From JBEKCP01 sp050014815 (GTDB lineage Bacteria > Planctomycetota > Planctomycetia > Pirellulales > Thermoguttaceae): a stretch of 8,280 bases of DNA. How positions within the stretch are numbered: position 1 is the stretch's first letter; the number at the start of each line of letters is the position of its first letter. Shown in pieces: positions 1-5,549 of this stretch. A program made the translations under genes and the position numbers. The notes under the pieces are model-generated. The model was not told where the DNA came from and searched no databases. It was given only the letters and a program-made list of their open reading frames with translations. Location: positions 1 through 8,280 of the forward strand of contig JBEKCP010000251.1 of the NCBI GenBank assembly GCA_050014815.1, read 5' to 3'.

Positions 1-1
1 C

Positions 2-1093
2 ACCCGCGACCGCGCCTACTTGGAAGCGGTCTACGCGCGCTTACGGGCAAGTTCGCGCTGGCAGGAGAAACAGCGTCAGGCCACGCGCGTGCTGAAGGAC
101 GGCCAGAAGCCGGCCACGTACGGCCTGATGCCCCGCGGCATGGGCGACTGCGGCCTGAAGGACGACAACGACCTGAACGGCGTCTTCTTGCCACACAACA
201 TCTGGGCCGTGTATGCGGATCGTCTGTCCGTCGAGGCGGCGAAGATTCTGGGCCGCGATGCCGATGTGCCGGAGTTGCAGGGAATCTACGAAACCGCGCG
301 CGACGACCTCCTGCGTTCGATTCATCAGGGCGCGATCCGCGCGGACGGCTACCGATGGATTCCCGGCGTGGCCAACAAGACTTCGGGAAGCCGCTGGGGC
401 GTGCTCAATGCACTGACCCCGTGCGGTTTGCTCGCGCCCGATCACGAGCTGATCACCGGCACGCTTCGCTTCATCGAGTCGAACATCAGCCCGGGCGGGA
501 TCCCCATGAACACCGGATGGATGCAGAACGGGATGTGGGTGGCCATTGCGTTGGACAATGTGGCCGAGGCCCAGTTGGCCCGCGGGAACGGCGACGCCGC
601 GGCGCGCTACCTCTACGCCGTGTTGAACCACGGGACGCCGCTTTACACCTGGTGCGAAGAACGGGGACCGAACCCGGGCGCGCACGAGGCATCGGGCGAC
701 CGGCAGCACCTGTGGACGCCGATCGCGGTGGTGCGGCTAGTCCGCGATTCCCTCGTTCTCGAACAGGGCGCCGAAGTGCATCTTGCCGCGGGCACGGATC
801 GTTCTTGGCTGGCACAGGGCAAGAGGATCGCGGTCAGCGGCGCGCCAACGCATTTCGGGACACTGACCTACGAAATCGTTTCCGACGTGGACAACGGCAA
901 AATCAGCGCCACGGTCGAAATCCCCTCGCGCAGCGCGCCCAAAGAAGTGATCCTGCGATTCCGCCATCCCAAGACCGCGCCGATCAAGAGCGTCACCGTC
1001 AACGGAAAACCCTGGACCGAGTTCAATAAGGACAAGGAAACCATCACCCTGAAGGATCTGACCGGCGCGGTTGCCGTGACCGCACAGTACTGA
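2..1093 (+). CDS. Six-hairpin glycosidase-like protein, C-terminal part (5' end outside window)
   Basis: The frame is open from the window edge to TGA at 1091-1093, giving about 363 visible residues. The start codon is upstream of the window, and the TTG at 20 is not a credible start. The visible part has two regions. Roughly the first 265 residues are helix-rich and alternate with aromatic and Gly-rich loops (GDCGLKDDNDLNG, PHNIWAVYADRL, NTGWMQNGMWVAIALDNVAE, NPGAHEASGDRQHLW). This pattern is typical of (alpha/alpha)6-barrel glycoside hydrolases such as the GH78, GH63 and GH95-like groups. From W at 806 onward follows a compact beta-type C-terminal domain (WLAQGK, YEIVSDVDNGKI, RHPK-APIKSVTVNGK). 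The same domain ends the paralogue at 5550. The likely role is secreted carbohydrate processing; substrate and catalytic acids cannot be assigned from this fragment. It is followed by a 114-bp gap and the PQQ-like propeller gene. The fold class is fairly sure; the enzymatic activity is inferred. Confidence 0.8.
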   Translation, partial: TRDRAYLEAVYARLRASSRWQEKQRQATRVLKDGQKPATYGLMPRGMGDCGLKDDNDLNGVFLPHNIWAVYADRLSVEAAKILGRDADVPELQGIYETARDDLLRSIHQGAIRADGYRWIPGVANKTSGSRWGVLNALTPCGLLAPDHELITGTLRFIESNISPGGIPMNTGWMQNGMWVAIALDNVAEAQLARGNGDAAARYLYAVLNHGTPLYTWCEERGPNPGAHEASGDRQHLWTPIAVVRLVRDSLVLEQGAEVHLAAGTDRSWLAQGKRIAVSGAPTHFGTLTYEIVSDVDNGKISATVEIPSRSAPKEVILRFRHPKTAPIKSVTVNGKPWTEFNKDKETITLKDLTGAVAVTAQY

Positions 1094-1193
1094 AGAAGGA
1101 GGAGAACCAAGGGCGATGGCGATTACAACGACGGCGAAGGTTCGTCCGAGGATGCCAAGAGTATGAGACATTAAAGCCATAAACACACCCAGC

Positions 1194-1201
1194 AAAAGAG
1201 G
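1194..1201 (+). promoter_or_regulatory. Ribosome binding site that sets the start of the propeller gene
   Basis: AAAAGAGG ends at 1201, six bases before ATG 1208. The in-frame ATG at 1202 overlaps this motif and would have no spacer, and ATG 1214 would leave 12 bases. The spacing therefore favours 1208 as the start. The site is seen in sequence; its use is inferred. Confidence 0.55.
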
Positions 1202-1207
1202 ATGCCC

Positions 1208-2548
1208 ATGTTGATGCGCCTGATTCCGACGGCCTTTGTCGCCCTCCTGGCCTTGCCGCTGGCCAGCGCCGGCGAGGCCCCGTGGTCGCGGTTCCGCGGA
1301 CCGAACGGCAGCGGCGTCAGCGATGCCACCACGGTCCCCATCCAGTGGACCGACGCCGACTACAACTGGAAGGTCCGCCTGCCGGGCGTGGGCCACTCGT
1401 CGCCGGTCGTGTGGGAGAAGCGGATCTTCCTCACCTGCGGAGATCCGCGCACGGCCCAGCGGTTGGTGGTCTGCCTGGACACGAGCGACGGCCGGATCGT
1501 GTGGCAGCGGGACTACCCGTCCAAAACCTTCCGCCAGCATGGCGACAACAGCTACGCTTCGGCCACGCCGGCCGCGGACGGCGCCGGTGTGGTCGTCACC
1601 TGGAGCACGCCCGAGAATGTCCTTCTGTTCGCGTTGGACAACGACGGGCGAGAAGTGTGGCGGCGCGAGCTTGGACCGTTTGTCGGCGGGCACGGCAGCG
1701 GGACTTCACCGATTATCTTCGCGGACCTTGTGGTCCTGGCCAACGAGCAGGAGGATCCCGAAGCGCTGCCGGACATGTACGGCGAGAACCCCAAGTTGCG
1801 GGCTGGCAAGAGCTTCGTAATCGCCGTGGATCGCGCGACGGGCAAGACCCGCTGGCAACTCGACCGGCGGACCAGCATCGCGCCGTACTCCACTCCATGT
1901 GTGCGGCGATGCGAGGACGGCACGGCCGAACTGGTCTTCGCCGGCACGGCCCACGGCATCACGGCGGTGGACCCCGCAACAGGCAGGGTCCGCTGGGAAG
2001 GCGGCGATTTCGGCCGCGACCGCTGCGTGGCCTCGCCCGTGGTGGGGCCGGACCTGGTGATCGTGGGCCACGGCTGGGGGGTGCGAGGTACTCGCTATGC
2101 GGCGTTTCGGGCGGGCCCCCGCGCGAAGGATGATTCGTGGGCGCCGGTTTACGAGGTCAAGAAGTCCGTTCCCCTGGTGCCCACGCCGCTGGTGAAGGAC
2201 GGCCGCTTGTACCTGTGGTGTGACGACGGCGTGGTCACTTGCCTGAACGTGACCAGCGGAGAAGAGATCTGGCGCGAGCGCGTCGGCGGGGCCTTTTACG
2301 GCTCGCCGGTTTGGGTCAATGGCCGTCTGTACTGCATCGCCAGGAACGGCGAGGTCGTGGTCCTGGCCGCCGGCGACAAGTTCAAGGTTCTCGCCCGCGT
2401 CGCGCTGGGCGAGCCGAGCTTCGCCACCCCGGCAGTCGCCGGCGGGGTGATGTACCTGCGAACGCGGAGCCAACTGTTCTCGCTCGGCGGCAAACAGCCG
2501 CGGCAATCCGATCTGAAAGAAGGTATGGGCGTCGAGTTCAATCGCTGA
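1208..2548 (+). CDS. Secreted PQQ-like (BamB-like) beta-propeller repeat protein
   Basis: This is a 446-residue protein when started at 1208. The N-terminus (MLMRLIPTAFVALLALPLASA, then GEAPW) is a clear Sec signal peptide with cleavage expected after ASA. The mature start, WSRFRGPNGSG, is the hallmark of a large planctomycete/verrucomicrobial family usually annotated as PQQ-binding-like or outer-membrane biogenesis BamB. Propeller blades recur as an A/C-x-D-x-x-(T/D)G-x-x-x-W pattern: about residue 86 (VVCLDTSDGRIVW), 138 (VLLFALDNDGREVW), 203 (FVIAVDRATGKTRW), 250 (GITAVDPATGRVRW) and 341 (GVVTCLNVTSGEEIW), with a weaker last blade around GEVVVLAAGDKFKV. Length fits the family. No dehydrogenase active-site signature or haem motif is visible, so it may be a scaffold or ligand-binding propeller rather than a quinoprotein enzyme. 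It may be co-expressed with the upstream glycosidase-like gene. The gene is GC-rich like the upstream gene and unlike the one downstream. Confidence 0.88.
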   Translation: MLMRLIPTAFVALLALPLASAGEAPWSRFRGPNGSGVSDATTVPIQWTDADYNWKVRLPGVGHSSPVVWEKRIFLTCGDPRTAQRLVVCLDTSDGRIVWQRDYPSKTFRQHGDNSYASATPAADGAGVVVTWSTPENVLLFALDNDGREVWRRELGPFVGGHGSGTSPIIFADLVVLANEQEDPEALPDMYGENPKLRAGKSFVIAVDRATGKTRWQLDRRTSIAPYSTPCVRRCEDGTAELVFAGTAHGITAVDPATGRVRWEGGDFGRDRCVASPVVGPDLVIVGHGWGVRGTRYAAFRAGPRAKDDSWAPVYEVKKSVPLVPTPLVKDGRLYLWCDDGVVTCLNVTSGEEIWRERVGGAFYGSPVWVNGRLYCIARNGEVVVLAAGDKFKVLARVALGEPSFATPAVAGGVMYLRTRSQLFSLGGKQPRQSDLKEGMGVEFNR

Positions 2549-2555
2549 ACGACCC

Positions 2556-2576
2556 GCAGCCGGGCGTTCCGGCTGC
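2556..2576 (+). terminator. Hairpin just after the propeller gene, possible transcription stop
   Basis: GCAGCCGG and CCGGCTGC form a perfect 8-bp stem with a five-base loop (GCGTT), starting 7 bases after the stop codon. No T run follows, so this is not a textbook intrinsic terminator. It could be an mRNA 3'-end stabiliser, part of a tandem terminator with the next hairpin, or a small repeat. Confidence 0.35.
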
Positions 2577-2597
2577 CGCAACCGTTCACAGGCCGCC

Positions 2598-2617
2598 CGG
2601 AGGACCGGTCCGTTTTT
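2598..2617 (+). terminator. Weak intrinsic terminator candidate (hairpin plus T5)
   Basis: CGGA (2598-2601) can pair with TCCG (2609-2612) across the loop GGACCGG, followed directly by TTTTT (2613-2617). The stem is only 4 bp, although the overlapping palindrome GGACCGGTCC (2602-2611) could add structure. Placement after the propeller gene is right for a terminator, but the stem is short. Confidence 0.25.
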
Positions 2618-2651
2618 CGGCATGGTTCAGAGCGGGGTAGCAGGCGGGGAG

Positions 2652-2744
2652 GGAAAAGGTGACAGGCACCTTTTGCCGGAACGGCCCGACCAACCTTCGG
2701 TCGGTGCCCGGTGCTTCGCACAAAAGGTGCCTGTCACCTTTTCC
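2652..2744. repeat. 93-bp palindromic REP/MITE-like element with perfect 24-bp inverted arms
   Basis: The arms 2652-2675 and 2721-2744 are exact reverse complements over 24 bp. Each arm is itself nearly palindromic (left arm: AAAAGGTG, ACAGG, CACCTTTT), so either strand can fold as two small terminal hairpins or as one long stem. The centre holds a further hairpin, CCGACC (2686-2691) with GGTCGG (2699-2704). Elements with this GTGCCTGTCACC-TTTT core are, from memory, scattered in planctomycete and proteobacterial genomes and associated with REP-associated tyrosine (Y1, IS200-like) transposases. No transposase lies in the window, so any mobilisation would be in trans. The core is shared with the second element at 2936-3041. 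No target duplication was identified. Confidence 0.8.
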
Positions 2745-2770
2745 TGGCTTGTGCCGTGAGGTTTACCGAA

Positions 2771-2835
2771 GAGCCGGATGTGGGAAATCTGCAAGTCCGG
2801 TTCTGGGAGGGGCGTTGAAGTCGCCTTCCACGGTT
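2771..2835 (+). mobile_element. Group II intron 3'-end remnant (domain V plus possible domain VI)
   Basis: Positions 2771-2803 match the domain V pattern. A lower 8-bp stem, GAGCCGGA with TCCGGTTC (one G-U pair), carries the catalytic AGC triad at 2772-2774. A two-base AG bulge follows on the 3' side. The upper stem is TGTGG with CTGCA (two wobbles), capped by a GAAA-type loop. It is preceded by CGAA, as is usual before bacterial domain V. Downstream, GGAGGGGCG and CGCCTTCC (about 2806-2830) can form a domain VI-like stem; the 3' boundary near 2835 is a guess. No reverse transcriptase ORF, GTGYG 5' end or other intron domain is visible in the roughly 200 bases upstream, so this is an isolated relic or a much-deleted intron. 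It is not expected to splice on its own. Confidence 0.65.
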
Positions 2836-2898
2836 GAATATTGTGACACTCCGCAGATCGAAAGAGCGGAGCAACAGGGAATACAAAGCATGCCTACC

Positions 2899-2905
2899 GA
2901 AGGAG
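2899..2905 (+). promoter_or_regulatory. Ribosome binding site of the HZS-alpha-like gene
   Basis: GAAGGAG ends 8 bases before ATG 2914. The in-frame ATG at 2890 has only a weaker CAGGGA upstream. This supports starting the protein at MPARRNST, before the embedded palindromic element. Confidence 0.65.
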
Positions 2906-2913
2906 ACCATACT

Positions 2914-5454
2914 ATGCCTGCTCGACGCAATTCGACTAACAGCCTGTTGAAAAAGGGGACTGGCTCGGAGCCGCATCCCCGACTTTCCGCGGAAAACAGG
3001 CTGAAGCGACGTGCCTGTCCCCTTTTTCAACGGGCTGCTAGACGAGTGTGCTTGGGATCGTTGATCGTACTGAGCCTGGCATTGGGACTCCAGGCGGAGG
3101 AAAAGAAAGCGCCCGCGTCAAAAGAGTCGATTAAAACGGCGAATGAAACGATCAGCGTTGAGGGCAATGTGGCACAGGATGTAACGGACCAGGTCTGGCG
3201 TCAAGACCTGTTGCTGTTGGCAAGCGATCGCGACCAGGTGGATGTTGACGCGCGACGTACGCGGGCCTTATTGAATGACTTGATCAAGCGCGATTCGCAA
3301 TTGGTCACATTCGATGCCGAATTGCGCCAACTGGAAGACAAAATCCGTCAAACCGACAAATCATCACGAGACCGTGGGAAACTGCATACCGAGATCATCG
3401 CGTTGAGACGGCAGATCGCTTTTTCCAATCCCTTGCTGGATTTTCAACAAATCTTGGTTCTCAAGTCGGACTGGTCAAAATGTCCGCATATGGTCGAACA
3501 GTATTTTGGTTTCTACGGGCGCCCTGGTGGTGGTTTGTGCGTGGTGAACAATCCCTTTGGCGCCAAACCCGAAATCCGCGATCTTCTGGCCGGGGCGACC
3601 GTTGAAAACGGACCCATGCAAGGAAAGTCTCTGGAAGGCGGAACGTTCCTGTCCCCAGCACTCTCGTACGATGGGCGGACGATCCTCTTCGCCTGGACCA
3701 AGGCCGCGCCTCCGGTCGCTCCGGCGGCAGGATGGCCGAAGGGAACAATGATTGGTTGGGGTGATTGTTGTTCGGTTGAGAACGGCTGGGGAACTCCCGA
3801 CGCGTGTTACCACATCTTCAAGGTGAATACGGATGGAACCCATCTCCAGCAACTTACCGACGGACCCTGGAATGATTTCCATCCCTGTTTTTTGCCCGAC
3901 GGACGGATTGTCTTTGTCTCTGAACGCCGCGGCGGATACGGACGATGCTTTAATGGACGACCCGCGCCAACGGCCACGTTGCACCGCATGAACTCGGATG
4001 GCACGGATATGGTCACGTTGAGTTGGCACGAGACCAACGAATGGAATCCAAGCGTTACCCATGATGGATCGATCGTTTACACGCGCTGGGATTACGTCGA
4101 TCGTGGTGCCTGCATCGCCCACCATCCGTGGCTGACTTCGATCGACGGACGCGACGCCCGTTCGATCCATGGCAACTACCCGGTTGGTGGAGATCGCACG
4201 GTACGACCAGATACGGAAATGGAGATCCGCGCCATTCCCAACTCGCCCCGTTTTGTCGCCACGGCGGCACCGCACCATGGACACACAACGGGTTCACTGG
4301 TGATCTTTGATCCGCGCATCAAAGATGACGACCGCATGGGTGCGGTGAAACGACTGACACCTGAAACCAGTTTTCCTGAATCCGAAGGGAAGAAGACACT
4401 ATTCAGGGGAAACTTTTCGTCTCAGGGGAAATCGTATTCCTCACCATATCCCCTTGCGGAAGACTATTATCTTTGTTCCGCAAATGGGGGGATATGGCTT
4501 ATCGACGGTTTTGGAAATCAGGTGCCTTTATGTGGCGGCAACCTTCCGTTTCGCAATCCCATCCCGATACGACAGACGACGCCTCCTCCAATCGTGCGGG
4601 AGTTGGTCAAACCGATCCCGGCCCGGACGACCCTAACAGCGGCGTCTGCCACCCCAAAACAATTGGTCCTTGCCGAAAAAGCACTGTCCGCCACGGTCTC
4701 GGTCATCGACGTCTATAATAGTCGATTGCCCTGGCCCAAAGATATTCGAATCAAAGCATTACGCATTATTCAGGTACTTCCCAAGAGTACCTGGCCGGCA
4801 GGTTCGCCAAGTACAGCACCGGTCGGTGGCGGAAATAACGCGCGTAGAGTATTGGGAACGGTGCCGGTTGAGACCGATGGCAGCGCCCATTTCCTCGTTC
4901 CTCCTGGAAAGGCGGTTTACTTCCAGGCGCTCGACGAAAGGGGACTTGCCGTACAGTCCATGAGGAGCGACGCGTACTGCCAACCCGGTGAACGATTGAC
5001 CTGCGCCGGTTGCCACGAAGAACGCACGCAAACTCCACCAATGCCCAAAAGCATTCCATTAGCGTTACGGCGTGAACCTTCCAACTTGACACCAGAGGCG
5101 GAAGGTTCCAATCCGTATAGTGGTCAACGGTTAGTCGAGCCAGCCATCCAACGGAGTTGCATTTCCTGTCATCGCGAGAAAGTGGTGAAAGTGGATTTGG
5201 GGCTTGGGAGCTTGGCAAAGAAATTCGGTGTCGGTTACGATGGAGAACCGGCAAAACAAACAGACCCGATCGTCGGTGGCTCGCGGTCATTCCCCGGTCA
5301 AGTTGGCGCACGCGCGTCAAAACTCTTGAACATCATGGACGATGAGAATCACAAAGACAAAATCCCGTTCGAAGATTTTCACCGGATAACCTTATGGCTC
5401 GACTGTATCTGCATCATGAGGGGTGATTACGGAAATGGTATAGAGTTGGACTGA
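2914..5454 (+). CDS. Secreted hydrazine-synthase-alpha-like dihaem cytochrome with PD40-type propeller
   Basis: The protein has 846 residues from ATG 2914. Residues 1-61 form an unusually long signal peptide: residues 9-42 are encoded by a palindromic element, followed by RRVCLGSLIVLSLALGLQA and cleavage before EEKK. About 114-170 is charged and probably coiled-coil. From about 300 there are TolB/PD40-like propeller repeats (FKVNTDGTHLQQLTDGPW, FLPDGRIVFVSERRGG; about 357, HRMNSDGTDMVTLS, then GSIVYTRWDYVDRG). The segment RAIPNSPRFVATAAPHHG also fits the HZS-alpha-like family. The C-terminal part has two c-type haem sites, C697AGCH and C749ISCH, and ends with the family-like FHRITLWLD. Length and order resemble the anammox alpha subunit, but beta and gamma subunits are not next to it. 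Residue H+4 after the first CxxCH is Thr; in the anammox enzyme, as I recall it, a Tyr there ligates the catalytic haem. A different periplasmic redox role is therefore more likely, of unknown substrate. Composition is less GC-rich than the upstream genes. The stop lies 95 bases before the next start. Confidence 0.85.
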   Translation: MPARRNSTNSLLKKGTGSEPHPRLSAENRLKRRACPLFQRAARRVCLGSLIVLSLALGLQAEEKKAPASKESIKTANETISVEGNVAQDVTDQVWRQDLLLLASDRDQVDVDARRTRALLNDLIKRDSQLVTFDAELRQLEDKIRQTDKSSRDRGKLHTEIIALRRQIAFSNPLLDFQQILVLKSDWSKCPHMVEQYFGFYGRPGGGLCVVNNPFGAKPEIRDLLAGATVENGPMQGKSLEGGTFLSPALSYDGRTILFAWTKAAPPVAPAAGWPKGTMIGWGDCCSVENGWGTPDACYHIFKVNTDGTHLQQLTDGPWNDFHPCFLPDGRIVFVSERRGGYGRCFNGRPAPTATLHRMNSDGTDMVTLSWHETNEWNPSVTHDGSIVYTRWDYVDRGACIAHHPWLTSIDGRDARSIHGNYPVGGDRTVRPDTEMEIRAIPNSPRFVATAAPHHGHTTGSLVIFDPRIKDDDRMGAVKRLTPETSFPESEGKKTLFRGNFSSQGKSYSSPYPLAEDYYLCSANGGIWLIDGFGNQVPLCGGNLPFRNPIPIRQTTPPPIVRELVKPIPARTTLTAASATPKQLVLAEKALSATVSVIDVYNSRLPWPKDIRIKALRIIQVLPKSTWPAGSPSTAPVGGGNNARRVLGTVPVETDGSAHFLVPPGKAVYFQALDERGLAVQSMRSDAYCQPGERLTCAGCHEERTQTPPMPKSIPLALRREPSNLTPEAEGSNPYSGQRLVEPAIQRSCISCHREKVVKVDLGLGSLAKKFGVGYDGEPAKQTDPIVGGSRSFPGQVGARASKLLNIMDDENHKDKIPFEDFHRITLWLDCICIMRGDYGNGIELD
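2936..3041. repeat. 106-bp palindromic REP/MITE-like element inside the HZS-alpha-like CDS
   Basis: The arms 2936-2960 and 3017-3041 are inverted repeats of 25 bp with two mismatches: CTA-A-CAGCC-T-GTTG against the complement of CAAC-G-GGCTG-C-TAG. Each includes GTTGAAAAAGGGGAC or its complement. The interior carries GGCTC-G-GAGCC (2963-2973) and the perfect palindrome TTTCCGCGGAAA (2984-2995). The right arm shares the GTGCCTGTC-x-CC-TTTT core with the element at 2652-2744, so both belong to one broad family. It starts 22 bases after the A of the ATG and is open in frame, contributing the residues NSLLKKGTGSEPHP to QRAA. On mRNA it would form a strong hairpin close to the start codon. Confidence 0.82.
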
Positions 5455-5537
5455 CACTCGCGAGACAGACGGCAGTAATGATGAACAACCAAGAGGAGAA
5501 TCGCGTGAATGATAACCCCAACCGCGACGAAAGTCGC

Positions 5538-5543
5538 AGGGAG
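5538..5543 (+). promoter_or_regulatory. Ribosome binding site for the second glycosidase-like gene
   Basis: AGGGAG lies 6 bases before ATG 5550. A competing start exists: GTG 5505, in frame, also has an AGAGGAG motif 6 bases upstream (5492-5498) and would add 15 hydrophilic residues ahead of the signal peptide. ATG 5550 is preferred because it gives a compact, standard signal peptide. Confidence 0.5.
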
Positions 5544-5549
5544 AACACG

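Larger units (their letters stand above)
2549..2913. other. 365-bp non-coding junction rich in mobile-element relics
   Basis: No convincing gene lies here. A reading frame continuous with the downstream CDS opens at GTG 2659, but it begins inside the left arm of a palindromic repeat and runs through a group II intron-like hairpin, so it is treated as non-coding. In order the junction holds a GC-rich hairpin (2556-2576), a weak terminator-like hairpin with a T run (2598-2617), a palindromic repeat (2652-2744), a domain V-like hairpin (2771-2803), and the ribosome binding site of the next gene (2899-2905). About 60 bases (roughly 2836-2898) have no structure I can name and may contain the promoter of the downstream gene, but no clear -35/-10 pair stands out. 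Confidence 0.6.

Noticed and set aside
737..1693. Long minus-strand open frame (318 codons), including a hydrophobic stretch
   Set aside because: It runs antisense across two well-supported + strand genes and reads as low-complexity Arg/Gly/Pro/Ala sequence, as expected for the mirror of GC-rich codons.
1706..2623. Minus-strand open frame (305 codons) opposite the propeller gene
   Set aside because: Shadow of the PQQ-like CDS; no domain pattern or ribosome binding site.
2659..2913. N-terminal extension of the cytochrome gene starting at GTG 2659
   Set aside because: It would begin inside the left arm of the palindromic repeat and translate the group II intron-like hairpin; it has no good ribosome binding site, whereas ATG 2914 has GAAGGAG at 8 bases.
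2734..3030. Minus-strand 98-codon ORF (MKKGTGTSLQPVFRGK...)
   Set aside because: It is mostly the translation of the palindromic element's other strand plus intron relic; such frames arise wherever this repeat family lands.
2556..3041. CRISPR array or attachment site
   Set aside because: The repeats are inverted arms of two palindromes, not regularly spaced direct repeats, and there is no tRNA or integrase nearby.
3475..4284. Minus-strand open frame (269 codons) opposite the cytochrome gene
   Set aside because: Antisense of the conserved propeller region of the cytochrome; no recognisable motifs.
2914..5454. Calling the cytochrome a true anammox hydrazine synthase subunit
   Set aside because: No beta/gamma subunit genes adjacent, Thr at the remembered Tyr haem-ligand position, and carbohydrate-type neighbours.
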